From positions 62,001-126,000 of the forward strand of contig CAUYLG010052132.1 of the NCBI GenBank assembly GCA_963573385.1: a stretch of 64,000 nucleotides of DNA, written 5' to 3'. The first letter of the stretch is position 1, and the number at the start of each line of letters is the position of its first letter. The notes beneath the pieces were generated by a model, which was not told where the DNA came from, searched no databases, and worked only from the letters and a program-made list of their open reading frames with translations. This document shows, piece after piece, positions 37,576 through 50,056 of the stretch. The position numbers were made by a program, and so were the translations under genes. The DNA is from Cacajao melanocephalus (lineage: Eukaryota > Chordata > Mammalia > Primates > Pitheciidae).

Positions 37576-38974
37576 TCCTTCCTTCTACAATTGTCTTTCA
37601 CGTTGATAAGTTGAATGTCCGTCCTTCAGAGAGGCACAATTTGATTTGAGAGCATTCTGCAGAGCCGAAGTTTCCTGCAATCACTCTGTCTGCCTCCTCC
37701 AGCTCAGAGGCCATCTCATTCCAAAATGGATCGATAAAGGGGAGAGGACAAGGAGAGCACAAGGAGGCCGGGCCCACCTGTGTGCGGCTCACAGCTTCAC
37801 AGGGCCCTCTGCTCCGAAGGCTCTGATCCTCTTGAGCTTCAGGCTGGGACTGTGACCATGAGTTTGGCTGTATTTTGTTTAATAAGGCAACTCACTTTCC
37901 CAAAATAGGCAACAAGTGGAGACACTGCCCCATGATGCTGACTCACTTTCCCTGGCCTCATTTTCTTTCCAAAAACCATGAATGGCATGACCGCCTCCTT
38001 CTCCAGCAGTTTGGTGTCTGCCTCCACCCAATGGGCTTGCTGGGTGTCCATATGCCTCTCTGACATTCTGCTGTCTTCTTCAGGACTTTCCCTTCATTTT
38101 CCTGTCCCTTCAAAGACAGGGATCTGACTCTTGGTCCTTAGCATTCAACGTTCTTCCTTTACAGTCTCACTTGCTCAGAATTTCACTCACTGCCTTCATG
38201 CTGATGGCTCCCATCTCTCTCTCTTCCAAGATCCAGGTAAGTAAAGGCAAGCCCTCCCTCACAGCTCTGACCTGGCTCCCCTCCGAGCACCTGCATCTCA
38301 CTGTATCCCAAGCTGACTCACCTACCCCTCCAGTAACTCTGTCCTAGGTGGAGACACCACCAGCCACCCAGGAGTTACCCTTGACTTCTCACACTGCTCT
38401 CACAGCCAAATCACCACTAAGCACTATTGATTTAATCTCCTAAACATGGCCTGAGTCTCTTTTCCCCTCCCTAGCCCCAAAGCCTCTCTCTCACCCCAAC
38501 CTTCCAAAGACCTACCAAAGCAATAGATCTAGAATGTGCATCTGTCATTCCCTGGCTTGACACACTTCAGTATCTCCCAATGGCCACACATTCCCAAACA
38601 CCAACGTGGCGGCAAGAGCTTCACTCTGCAGACATGTTTAAATGCCGATTTCTCAGCCCTGCCCATGAAGAGTTGGATGTAATTAATCTGATGCGGCACT
38701 TGAGAATCTGTGTTCCTCACAAGCATCCCAAGGGATTCTGATACACATCCAGGATCGAGAACCACTGGTCCTTAGCCCACACTCCAAAGAGAGTCTACAG
38801 AATCATCTGACTTGGCTTATACCAACCTCTTCAGCTAATCTTTAGCCAGTCCTACTTTGTACTTGACCTTCCAGCAACATCAATGAGTTTACAGATCCCT
38901 CCTCATTCCACTCCTGCTATGCCCTGCCCTCTCTACTTTACTGGCTCTTTCTTCTGTCCTTTCACCTGTGCACC

Positions 38975-39225
38975 CATGAGGCAGTACAGTGTTGAGGGGA
39001 AGGACCCTGGCGTCCAGCTGCCTGGATTCCATCCTGGCTCTATTGTTCACTGGCTGTATGGCCTTAGGCAAATTCCTATCCTCTCCAAACTTCAGTTTCT
39101 CTTCTGAAAACTTAGGACAAAACCACACTCTTCTTAGAGTTGTTGTAAGAATTAAATGAGATAATGCACTGTTAACCCCTGGCCCCAGGTCAGCACGCAC
39201 TCAGCGATTGCTCTTGTTATTAACA
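38975..39225 (+). mobile_element. MIR (near full length)
   Basis: GGCAGTACAGTGTTGAGGGG, CACTGGCTGTATGGCCTTAG, GTAAGAATTAAATGAGATAA. Confidence 0.87.
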
Positions 39226-39829
39226 TGATGTCGCCTCCTCACTCTCAGCTCCTCTAGAGAACAGGAAAGTCTTTGACCCTATGCATCCCCAGCATGTTGT
39301 TGCCACATTGATGCCCAGGAAATGGCAGCTGAATGAATGAATGAATGAGGTTTACTGTATTATACTAATCTATGATGAAAAGTAGATATTCTATTAAAGG
39401 GGAAATTCTTAGTTTTGTAGGTTAAATACAGCCCGACTTCAAAAAAAAAAAACGTATTAGCTAATAACATTTAGGGTGCTAAACAGTATTGAACCCAAAA
39501 ATGTTTTCCAGGTCTCAGCTGGTGAATTGAGCTGATTTTTGTTCATGAAAGCCCCTTTTCAGTCACCATTCAGTGATGTGATTGCTCCACAAATGATCCT
39601 GACCATGGGGTATCCCAGATTCCTTAGGCTGCACCAGCCAAATGAGCCACTGCCACTGACAGTGAGCCATGGCAGTCCATCGCTGCCACTTAGCAGCCAA
39701 TTCTCATGCTCACCTGCCCGGTGCTCCTCCCCTGCTCTGCTCCAACCGCTGTCACTAATGGCCAAAGCTGCCCTCCTGTGTCCCCCACTGCCTGCAAGAT
39801 CAGCCTGTTTGGATTCTCCTACACAAAAC

Positions 39830-40370
39830 TTCTACACTCCCTCACCTGGCCTCCTCGAAGCAGCCTGAGCTCACAGCAAATATTTCTGCCTCTTTGCCTT
39901 TGCTCATGCTGTGCCCTGCCTAGAACACCATTTCCAACCTTCTTCTTTAGTTGTCTTATTCTTCATCTGTGCCCAAGTTCAAAATTCCACTTTTTCCATG
40001 AAGCCTTCCTTGATCATCTCAGACCACAGTGAACTCTCCCTCTTCCCAGACTGATGGACTTTATTATTCATGTCATTCCTTTGCATTACTTTGCAGCCAA
40101 TATCTAATAAACATCTACATGCTAGGCACTAGGTACCATGATGACTAAAAGAGAAATAGGACTGTTTTTCAAGGTGCTTAGAGTCCTGTAGAACTGAGCA
40201 TGTACATGTTGTTATTGTAATTTCTCTCCATGCAGTGCCTGGTATCCCCACCTGAACAGTGGGTGGACCCCTTGAGAACAGAATCCGCATGTAGGCTGGT
40301 CGGCATTCCCAGTGGCCAGCACAGTGCCTCGTTTGATACCAAGTGCTTAACAAATGCTCATTGATAACAC
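39830..40370 (+). mobile_element. L2 remnant (interrupted)
   Basis: TTTGCTCATGCTGTGCCCTG, TGAAGCCTTCCTTGATCATC, then GCCAGCACAGTGCCTCGTTT after an interval of other old repeat sequence. Confidence 0.65.
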
Positions 40371-40551
40371 AGTCCTTGGTAACACCTGGAGTGATAGGGA
40401 CTCAGGGAGGGGCAGCCTCTGCAATTTAGTATTGCCACTACCACTCATTCATCCAGCAGACACTAATCAAACCCCTCCTGTATGCTGGCCGCCTGGCTGT
40501 CACCCACTAGCCCAGAACAGAATCCCCCTCCAGCTCAGCAGCTCTCCTCAC

Positions 40552-40620
40552 CTGGACTGGCTGGCCCTGTTCCACACAGCAACCAAGAGACGCTTCTGAT
40601 CATCCTCCTCTTGGACAGGA
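40552..40620 (-). CDS. RGS3: RGS3 exon, C2 domain
   Basis: 69-nt exon, acceptor ttcgcag, donor gtgagg. It encodes PVQEEDDQKRLLVAVWNRAS and then QS (residues 70-91), with split codons at both ends that complete Phe69 and Arg92. LLVAVW is the C2 beta strand usually written L-x-V-x-V-W/Y. Ala83 replaces the Thr I recall in human. Confidence 0.94.
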
Positions 40621-40689
40621 CTGCGAAGCCAATCAGACCATTGGAGTGTTAGTAAGTGCCAAGCTCAGGCCATGACTGACTCATAGAGT

Positions 40690-41060
40690 CAGCAGCCTCA
40701 ACAGCTGGTTAAATAAACTATATTACAAATAAAGTAAGAGATGAGTACCTCCATGCATGAAAGAGTTTATATTATGTTGTTAAGGACAAAAAGGAGGTTA
40801 CAACGCACTATCATAAAATAATTCCATTTTTGTAAACATACACATGCAGACACACACACACACATACATGCAAACATACACACCCACACAAATTAAAAGG
40901 TCTGAAAAGAAATACAGTAAGGCATATCTGTGAGGAGGAGGGTTATAGGTGTTTTCTATTTTCTTCTTTTTACTCATCTATATTTTCTATTTTCCTATCA
41001 TAAGCAAAATTACTTTATGTGGTGAGGGAAAAAAACAAAATATTATTATTAACTTTCACT
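40690..41060 (+). mobile_element. Old L1 3' end remnant with CA-rich stretch
   Basis: Contains the AAAGGTCTGAAAAGAAATAC and GGAGGAGGGTTATAGGTG motifs typical of old L1 3' ends, preceded by an (AC)-rich tract at 40840-40885. Confidence 0.6.
40840..40885 (+). repeat. AC-rich simple repeat
   Basis: Imperfect ACAC/ACAT repeats within an old L1 3' end. Confidence 0.85.
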
Positions 41061-41630
41061 AATAGGAAAATACAAAATGTTCATTACCTTCCCATCGGCC
41101 CCAGAGTTCAGAGACTGGGGAAAGAAATCATAACAATAATAGCGGTCACTCTGCGTTGCGTTGCACCGTCCCGTTTACACCCTACCGCTCTCTGAGGTTG
41201 CTGCTATTATTAGCCCCATTTTACAAATAAGGAAGCCAAGGCTCAGAGAGGTTAGAAAGTTTAAGTAAAAAGGGGGCAGGGAAGCAAAACATCCTTCGGC
41301 TTGGAAAACTCCTTCTGCTAAAGGAGAAAGCTTGGACCAAGGCAGAGTAGGAAATTGCCTACACTTTTCAGGGGCTGCCAGCCTCAGGCTGGGCATTTTA
41401 GCTATGAGAGCTAGCCAAGTGATACCTTATCACACTGGACCTCACTGCTGGGCCCGGTGCCAGGGATGCAAGGACACAAGTGAGTGAGAAAACAAAAGAC
41501 ATCCTTTAAAAGTCACTGGGGTTTTTTTTTTTTTTGCATAGATCTAGTTCTAGATTTGACAAACAGAACTGTTTCCAGATAAACACTCCTTCCCTCTCCT
41601 CTCTAGGGCCCAGCTGCACCAGACTCTTAC

Positions 41631-41725
41631 AAGAAGAAGTGCTCGTGGAAAGCCGGGTCTCTGCAGTCTGGAATGGTCTGTGTCTTCTGGTGGCGTAGTC
41701 TATTATCTTCAGGGATCAAAGAAAT
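41631..41725 (-). CDS. RGS3: RGS3 exon, C2 domain core
   Basis: 95-nt exon, acceptor attcaag, donor gtaaga. It starts in phase 0 with ISLIPEDNRLRHQKTQTIPD and ends with DPAFHEHFF plus 2 nt of a Phe codon (residues 38-68). The DPAF-x-E-x-F-x-F pattern matches the conserved C2 strand that follows the basic KTQT segment. Asn45 and Ile55 differ from the human residues I recall (Ser, Val). Confidence 0.94.
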
Positions 41726-42733
41726 CTTGAATTGGAAAAAAGGAAGCATGATTAGCATGTCTCATGGCCCACCTAAGCCCAGCAGCTGACTCTGCACATC
41801 TCCAAGTTAAAGGCTTCCCAGGGTCCTTCAAGTCAGCCACTGCAGAGGACAGAATAGAGTCCCCTGTCAGATGCTGGAAGGAACAAAGAGCCCAGGGAAA
41901 GAGGCATTGGAGGCAGATGCCAGGACAGGGCCTCATGGTGGGTGGTACCAAAAAGGCAGCCCAAGCTGGGTACAACTTCATCATCTTTGCTCTTCCCCCA
42001 AGCAGAGTGGTTTCCCCAGAAGCGAAAGGCCTCCTCTCTTCTAAGTTCCCTGCAGCTGCTGAGTGTTCCCTTCACAAAGGCTCCAGGTCAGCCTCCTGCC
42101 AAGGCCCTAAATCCATGCTCTCACCCCAGGGCTTTTCTAGCCCTGCTCCTGATCAAGTTCTTGCCAGCAGGGACCTCTGATCAGCCTGAAGGCTTCAGGA
42201 AGAATGCTGAGGGCCAGCACCTGGCACCCCTGCTGCCACATTCTAGGAAGCTCCTGGCCTTTGACTCTCACTGTAAGTAGAGCCCCACCCCTGCAGGGAC
42301 CCTGTCTTTACAGCAAAAGCCCAACCCAGAAGGATCTTCCAGCCCTCAGAGATACTCCCTCCACTCTGCTGCCCAAATCTGGCCATGCTGCCCCTAGTTT
42401 GGGGGGAAAATGGGTGAAAATGGTGCTTTTCACAAGAGGGCTTGGGATTGCCTGTAGATTTCAGCCATCCACATACTCACTGTGCCCACCTGTGTGGATG
42501 ACCAAGATCACCCTTAAAATTCTGGTTGTTGCAGGAAGCCCAGGGACCCAGCTGAGCTAAGGGAAGGTGTCTGTCCCAGCACTGGACCCAATAAATGCCT
42601 ACTGACCAGTTGAGTGAGATGGCAACCACCTCCTCAAAGGGCACCAGCCCCGCAGGTCTGCTGGGACCTTGGGACTGAGCCCGGTAACATAGCCTCTCAA
42701 TATCCCACTCCCCACTCCGGCCCCCCCACATAC
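41726..42733 (-). other. RGS3: RGS3 intron (1 kb)
   Basis: Unique sequence; no repeat or RNA gene recognised. Confidence 0.75.
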
Positions 42734-42792
42734 CTTCACATAGGGATCACAGGCCCCAGGCTGCTTGCTCATCAGGCCTTTGCCTTCTATAA
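42734..42792 (-). CDS. RGS3: RGS3 exon, C2 domain with CDPYVK loop
   Basis: 59-nt exon, acceptor ttttag, donor gtatgt. It encodes IEGKGLMSKQPGACDPYVK (residues 19-37). The CDPYVK motif is the conserved C2 loop-1 region, with Asp33 at the usual calcium/lipid-facing position. Human RGS3 as I remember it has Ile and Thr where this has Met25 and Ala31. That comparison is from memory and needs checking. Confidence 0.94.
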
Positions 42793-43074
42793 CTAAAAGA
42801 GAATTCAAACATTGGGGTGGATGAATGGGAACATACACAAACACAGGGAAAAGGAAAGACACACATAGACATGTACACTCACACGAATAAAAAGACCTAA
42901 AAAGAAAAGTGTACCTGTGAGTAGTAGGGCTGTGGCCCCTACTACCAGGCCCTTAATCTGCATAACCACCTTTGGATATTAACCCACTCTGGTCTAGGCC
43001 ATTCCCACCATCTCCCACGCTCTGGCAGTACCCTCACCAAGGCGTTATGGAGTACATTCAATTCCCTGAATCTT

Positions 43075-43260
43075 ACAGCTGGAAGAGAACTGCAGTTTAT
43101 AGAACCCAACCCCTCATGTAATGGGGGAAATAAGGCTTCAAGGGGGGCCCAAAGACAGTTAGAAACTTGCCCACAATCACAGAACAATGGGAATGACTGT
43201 TGGATTTGGAACCCATGTCTGTTGACTCCCGGTCCAGTGCTCCTTCGACCACACAAGACT
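43075..43260 (-). mobile_element. MIR/L2-like remnant
   Basis: CTTGCCCACAATCACAGAAC and CTGTTGACTCCCGGTCCAGT resemble the reverse core. Confidence 0.55.
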
Positions 43261-43374
43261 GCCTTCTGGGAATGAAGGGCCCACGCTTGAGAACGGGTCA
43301 CTCACCATGTGCTGTGAGCCGTGCTGTGGCTGGCAGACAGCACAGCACAGGAGTCACAAGCTCGGGCCCCAGGG

Positions 43375-43600
43375 GTGGACAGACCCAGGCATGAATCCCA
43401 GCTGCACCACCTACTCACCATATAAGCTAGAGTGACTTGCTTTGCCTGGGACAGCATTTGCCATTTTAAATGGGTGAGTGATAATAACATGCATTTCACA
43501 TGGTCATTGTGCAAATTAAATGAGATCATGTGTCTGAAGTGCTCAGAAGAGTGCCTGGCAAATAAGTAATTGCTCAACAAGTGTTTGCTAAAGAAAAATA
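43375..43600 (+). mobile_element. MIR remnant
   Basis: GCAAATTAAATGAGATCATG, GAGTGCCTGGCAAATAAGTA, TTGCTCAACAAGTGTTTGC. Confidence 0.8.
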
Positions 43601-44744
43601 ATAAATAAAGCCAAGAGGAGAGGTGTGGGGTGGGTGCAGGTGTGGTCACGAGAGTAGGCAGTGTCATTTCCCTGAGGTCTATAGAAAGCAGACAATAGAC
43701 CTAATAGAACCTGAGCCTCTGCTCGATTTTCTTTTACACCTGGTTTTCATTGAGCCGTAGGGTTCAGCTCAGACAGTGCTCCCAGTAGTCTGAGGTGCAA
43801 GGCTTGGGAAGCCAAAGGCAGGAGTGGGGACCGGCGAGAAGAGATGAAGGGCCTGAGACTGGGGTGAAGCCAAAGCAAACTGTGCAGGACAAATGGAGTG
43901 GTGGAGGCCAAGATGCATTCTGAAAAAACTGTTTGCACAGCTGGAGTCAGGCCCTGGCAGGCAGAGAACACCCCTCTGCTGGTCCTTGGGAACTTCACCT
44001 TGGGCCCCCCACGGCCAGGACCAGAGGCCCCAGGCGCCTGCTAGTCTAGTCTGCCCAGTATCCTGGTTACTGTTCCTGTGTGTATCCCTTCCCTCAAGGG
44101 TGTGGTTCTTGAGGGCAGAACGCAGGCCTGGTGACCTCCTTGGTCTCTGTGGCCAGCAGTGGTGACAAGGCAGACCTGGCCCCTGCCCTCACTGAATTCT
44201 CAGTCTGGCAGAGGGCAGACACAGGTGGCACAGTGTAGCCAGGGCTGTGACAAAGACATGAAGGAGGAAACAATAAACCCAGCCCAGGCAGGTGGGTCGG
44301 GGGGATGATTCCTGGAAGGGGAAATAATAAGGCAAAATGAGCCTTCCTTCCTGAGTCATAATGATGATGAAGGCAGGCATATTTCTTGCAAAATCAGAGC
44401 AGGGGGAGAGTTACTTTTCAAAAGGAGTTCAAAAAGAAGAAAGTTATTCCAGGCACAGTGAACAGTGGGTGCAAAGGCACAGAGGCAGGAGGAAGCAAGA
44501 TGCTTTCATAGGCGTGCAAGTAACTGGATAGAGCTGGAGGGTAGAGGGTGCCTTCATCGGCAAGAGCCAGGGAGGCTGGAGAGATAGGCAGGGCCTGCTG
44601 GGCTAGACACAAGGGTCCAGGCAGTGGAGGCCATGACAGCAGCTCAGTAACTATTTATGTGCCAGATGAAAAAATGGACACATGGAGGGACAAACAGGTG
44701 GAGTAGGAACTCTTCCTGTGCCGTGCTCCACCCATGCTAGACAG

Positions 44745-45015
44745 CTCTTCAAATGCATCCTGCTCCCTCTGACCCCCAGGCCTTTGCACTTGCTAGCCCT
44801 GTGCATGAAGTGCTAGCCACACCCTCCCAGCTCCTCTCTGCCTGGCTCAGGCCCGTTCCTCCTTCAGGATACCGTGTAGACATCACCCCTCTGCCAAGTC
44901 TTCCCTGGCATCCCATCAACACCACTTGGACAGGGGTGGGTGCTTCTCCTTGGTGTTCTCAGCCCCTAGCACAGAGCCAATCCTTAATTGCTATTTTGGG
45001 AATGCATGGTTTTCT
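44745..45015 (+). mobile_element. L2 remnant
   Basis: AGGCCTTTGCACTTGCTAGC, AAGTCTTCCCTGGCATCCC and TAGCACAGAGCCAATCCTT. Confidence 0.7.
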
Positions 45016-45034
45016 ATTTTATCTAACAAAAACT

Positions 45035-45245
45035 TATACAGGATTGACTACAAGCTCAGCACTATTCTAAGCACTTTACTAACATGAACTCATTTAATCT
45101 TTGTAACAACCTGTAAGACACATACTATGACCATCGCCACTCAACATATGAGAAAACTCAGCTTGTTCAAGGTCACTCCGCAAGTATCAGAGCCAGGATT
45201 CAAATTACAGTGGTCTGGCCCTGAAGACTGCGATCTATGATCATG
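45035..45245 (-). mobile_element. MIR remnant
   Basis: AGCACTATTCTAAGCACTTT, GAACTCATTTAATCTTTGTA and AGAGCCAGGATTCAAATTAC. Confidence 0.85.
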
Positions 45246-45277
45246 ATTCTATGCTGCCTGTCCACCAATGAATAAAT

Positions 45278-45345
45278 GAATGAAAGAGAAAAAGAGAAAG
45301 AGAAAAGAAGAAAGGATGGAAGAAAGAAGGGAGGGAAGATAGGAA
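45278..45345 (+). repeat. Homopurine (GAAA/GGAA) tract
   Basis: Nearly uninterrupted purines on the plus strand, that is a long polypyrimidine run on the RGS3 sense strand, about 310 bp downstream of the exon at 45655. Confidence 0.85.
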
Positions 45346-45654
45346 AACTCTTCTGTGGCCCTGCTCTGCTGGGGCCAAGAAGGAAGTTGAGGTACCCAGG
45401 GGCAGCTCTAGCCTGTCAATGAGAAAGGTCCCCCATGTGGCCTCCAGATACATCCAAGGCAGGACCAGGGCTGCTCTGTATAAAGAGCCCCAGGTGAACA
45501 CTGGCTTTTACCAATGGACATATGGCAGGACACCATACAAGGATGAGAAAAGAAGCCTTGGCCCATGGTGCCACCATCCCCCCACCCCAGCCCCAGGTAG
45601 GAGACTAAGCAGCCTGCCCCTTTCCTTGGGGAGCCTGCACAAAGCTATACTCAC

Positions 45655-45705
45655 TGTGAAGCAGCAGAACCCGGTCCTGGGCATCAATGGACAGCCTCAG
45701 CTGAC
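45655..45705 (-). CDS. RGS3: RGS3 exon, start of C2 domain
   Basis: 51-nt exon. The acceptor is cctcag and the donor gtgagt. It enters with 2 nt completing a Gly codon and leaves with 1 nt of an Ile codon. It encodes QLRLSIDAQDRVLLLH, the first beta strands of the C2 domain (residues 2-17 of the segment). Because it starts mid-codon after an acceptor, it is an internal exon. No upstream coding partner was found between 45706 and 64000. Confidence 0.93.
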
Positions 45706-45789
45706 CTGAGGAAACAGCAACACAAATAACCTGGCCTCAGCTCCCTGGTGGGTATGGTGGAAAAAACTGGAGGAAAGGTGACCAGAATG

Positions 45790-46015
45790 CTGTCTTGTTC
45801 ATGTGAAGCCATTCAAAGACCTGCACAGTCTCTGGCTGGAAGGGACCTCAGAAGCCACGGGGTTCAGCCCCATCACCACATATTTTTCAAATGCCTCCAG
45901 CAGTGGTTATCTAGCCTCGCTTGTGCTCCTCTGCTGATGGGGAGCTCACTACTGTATGGGCAGCCAGGTGGATGCTGGAAGCTCTCACTGCTGGGCCGTT
46001 GTCAAATGTCGGTAA
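45790..46015 (+). mobile_element. L3/CR1-like remnant
   Basis: CTGGCTGGAAGGGACCTCAG followed by CTGATGGGGAGCTCACTACT, the same family pattern as at 19.8 kb. Confidence 0.5.
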
Positions 46016-46318
46016 AGTTGTAGGAAAACAAGTACTCTCGTTCTCTGTTGGAGGGAGTGTAAATGGAGGGTAATTTCGGGCAAGATCTACTGAAATTTAA
46101 ATGTGCATATTCTTCCACCTAAAAATCTTCATTCCAGGTCACTGTCATAGACAAACACACACACACGTGCACACAAAGGCTGGCACTACAGCATTGTTTA
46201 AAGAAAAACTGGAAATACCTGAAATGTTCATCAATATAGAAATAGTTAAGTAAACCATCTATAGCTATATGTGGAATAGTATGAGCTATTATAAAGCATG
46301 GAGGAGTTGGCTGCGTGC

Positions 46319-47042
<724 letters not shown>

Positions 47043-47202
47043 AAAACAGTGATCCCTTCTAGAGAACAGACTAGAAATTGGAAGAGGGTAGTCAAGACGA
47101 ATTTCCATCTATCACTATTGTTGTTTTAACAATTGGAATATATCCATGAACTACAGTTCTATAATTTAAAATTATAGAACTACACTTCTATAATTTAAAA
47201 AA

Positions 47203-47302
47203 AAAGGAAAGAAGAAACAAAGGAAGAAGGAAAGAGTCAGGAGAAAGGAGGGGAGGAGGAGAGAGAGCAGGGAGGAAGGGAGGAGAGCAGGGAGGGATGG
47301 GG
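47203..47302 (+). repeat. Homopurine (GGGAGGA) tract
   Basis: About 100 bp of A and G with very few pyrimidines. On the RGS3 strand it is a polypyrimidine tract. G-runs could support triplex or quadruplex formation. Confidence 0.85.
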
Positions 47303-47639
47303 ACATGTAAAGAGAACAGAAGGACGGGCTGGCGGCAGGGCAAGGATGAGTGGCCGGGTGAGGCCTATCCCCTGGATTTTCCCATTTTTGTTTAAATTTT
47401 TAAAAAAAAGAAAAAACAAGACAAAACTTCAGGTCACCCTCACAGACACCCAATGGCCTCCAGCCAAGACAGAGAAGTGAGAGGCGGCCATACTCCTCTT
47501 CCTCACTGACATCAAAAATGTTTCTCTCAGTCCAGCAGACTTTCCCTGGGACCTCAAAAAGCTGCTGAACTCAGTCCACCCCATGGACAGGCACCGGAGA
47601 CATCAGAGAGCCAGGCAGGGCACGTCTACCAGAAAGCCC

Positions 47640-47900
47640 AGGCATGGCTCCATCTGTGACAACCCTGGCTAGCAGTGCCCTCCTTCTGCCTGTCACCGCC
47701 AGCAATGGGGAGCTTGCTTCCTCCAGTGGGAGCCCTTTCCCTTTTGAAAGATCTCTGATTGTTCAATGCTGCATCTTATATTAAGCCAGCTATGGCCTCT
47801 CAATAACTTTCATTGCCTGGATCTGGTTCTGCATTCTCTGGGCTCTTTCCTCTAGACCTGAACTCCAAAGTCCTCCCACAATCCCTCACAGCACAGTGAG
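47640..47900 (+). mobile_element. L3/CR1-like remnant
   Basis: AATGGGGAGCTTGCTTCCTC, then GATCTGGTTCTGCATTCTCT in the expected order. Confidence 0.45.
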
Positions 47901-49382
47901 ACATCCCCTCATCATCCCATCTGGTCACTTCTGGTCATGCCTCATGAAACTAGGCTGGTGGCTGGGGCTGTGTTTTGTTGCTGGTTAGAGGACAGGTTTG
48001 GAGAACCTTCATGTCCCCTAACCCTGCATAAGTCCCCCAATCACTGTGACCCAGTCATCACTTGACTCTCACACTTCTGGTGTTTAAGCTTCAGTCCAAA
48101 GCAATTCAGGCTCCCACAAGCCCTGGTCCAGCCCTTCATCCATCAGAAATATCTGCTGCTGTCCTGCCCAGGACCCAGATCTCAGAAGCCCAGGAATCCT
48201 GTTTCAGTTCCAGCCCTAACTGCCCTCTTCCTTCAGGACCACTGTTGCCATGGATGTGAGGTGGAGCTAATAATAGGGGTTATGGCACTCTACAAGCTGT
48301 GATCGGATCACGCTGGCGGGTGAGGAGGTGTCCTTGAATGAAGGCGCCAGGAGAACCCACTGTATTATTATCTTAAGGTCTGAGCAATTACTTCTCTGTG
48401 GCTCCCTAGAGCTGAGAAACCTCCTATGAAAACTGTGCCTTATCTAGTGTGCGGTGGGAGAGGGAGGTTTGGAAACAGACAAATGAAGCCAGCAGTCATG
48501 GGTTGGATTTCACCAACTCAAAGACATCTGCATTTAACATGAAACATTTTTTTCTGAAACTACTACCCGTGCAAAGCCAGCTCTGGCACAGACATGCTTG
48601 GATCCCAAAGCCACAGGAACCTCCATAACACCTATCACCCAACAGTGGCCCTTTACACAGAAGTCAGGGTCAAGAAATCTCCAGACACAAATGGTCACTA
48701 ATTCCATTTAGCGAATATTTGCTGGGCATCTGCATGAGGCGGAGCAGGTGCCTGACCTCACGGGGCTTACAGCCCAGTGGCTAGGACAGGGACTGAGGCA
48801 AGGCCAAGTGGGAAGCTGGAAGTGACGAAGGGCCAGGGACGAAGGCTGATTTGGGATTGTGACGAATCTGTACTGTACTGCAGAGCTCCCGTTCCAGGCC
48901 CTGCCAACCAGGGGCTCCTCAAGAAGACCAGAGTGCTCTGGATTACAGCAGAGAAACCAAATCCAGCAGACCAGACTCCAGGCTCCCCAGGCCAGGACAC
49001 ACCTGCTGCAGTTCACAAGATCCCTCCCTTAGCCACGCCTGTCCCCTCCATGCCCTCACCAGGATACTGTAGCAAATGTCTAACACACAAGGCCCCTGAA
49101 GTCATTTTCTCCAGTCTCCTCATTTTGTAGCCCGAATAGTCATGCCTGAGACGGAAGGTGATTTGCTCTGGGCCTAGAGAATCCAGGGCTGGAGACTAGA
49201 ACTCTACCCCATTCCAGCCCTCTCTCCTGTGCTCAGTCTTCTGGAACCCCCACAGCCGTCTAGCGTGCACCTCTTCTACTGTGCCCGCTGCATCTGCCAA
49301 CACAACCCTCAGATTCAGGGGCAGAGAGAGCCAGCAGGGACAGCACAAGATGCCACAGCTTTTCTCAAGAAGCCAAGAGGTT

Positions 49383-49545
49383 AGCTGGGCATAGTGGCAC
49401 ATCCTATAGTCCCAGCTGCTTGGGAGGCTTAGGTGGGAGGAGCACTTGAATCCAGGAGGTTGAATCCAGTGAACCATGATCACACCACTGCACTCCAGCC
49501 TGGACCCTGGGGAACAGAGTGAGACCTGTCTCAAAGGAAAAAAAA
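49383..49545 (+). mobile_element. Monomeric Alu-like fragment
   Basis: About 160 bp: AGCTGGGCATAGTGG, TCCCAGCTGCTTGGG, then directly the right-arm end GTGAGACCTGTCTC. It is an Alu with an internal deletion or an old free monomer. Confidence 0.8.
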
Positions 49546-49651
49546 GAGAGGGCAGGCTCCTAGAAATGTCTCCAATCTAGAGAAATAAACCTCCAGGTGA
49601 CGGGGAAGTCAGGCTGAATCCCTGGAGTCTTCAGCTCACCTAGGCACCAGC

Positions 49652-50056
49652 TAATTTGGCATCCTTTCAAAATCACCCACCCCCTGCCTCCCTCCACAGA
49701 TACACACCCTGTGTATTGTTCTGAAATTTGCTTGTTCCTTTAAAAACTTGTCTTTGTGGGGTGTGGTGGCTCATACCTATAATCCCAGCCCTTTGGGAGG
49801 CTGAGGTGGGAGGATCACTTGAGCCCAGGAGTTTGAGACCAACCTGGACAATATAGCAAGACCTCTTTTCTACAAAAAAGTAATTTAAAAAATAGCTGGG
49901 CACTGTGGTGCGTGCCTGTAGTCTCAGCCCTTGGGAGGTTGAGGCAGGAGCTTGGGAGGTTGAGGCTTGAGCCCAGGAGGTCGAAGCTGTAGTGAGCTAT
50001 GATTACAGGACTGCACTCCAGCCTGAGTGATAGAGCCAGACCCTGTCTCAAAAAAC
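49652..50056 (-). repeat. Inverted duplication D, second arm
   Basis: Inverted copy of 46652-47042 with the same Alu insertion point and L1 flank. The spacer is about 2.6 kb. It also carries a small internal tandem gain. Confidence 0.92.
49757..50056 (+). mobile_element. Old Alu in second arm of inverted duplication
   Basis: Diverged Alu sharing its junctions with 46652-46947. It has gained a local direct repeat of CTTGGGAGGTTGAGGC (about 49940-49980) not present in the other arm. Confidence 0.9.

Larger units (their letters stand above)
40621..41630 (-). other. RGS3: RGS3 intron (1 kb)
   Basis: Contains an old L1 3' end with a CA-rich stretch (40700-41050) and a short reverse MIR piece (about 41190-41265). 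Confidence 0.8.
42793..45654 (-). other. RGS3: RGS3 intron (2.9 kb)
   Basis: A CA/GAAA-rich stretch at 42.83-42.95 kb resembles the L1 end at 40.84 kb. MIR and L2 remnants and a purine-rich tract (45278-45345) fill much of the rest. Confidence 0.8.
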
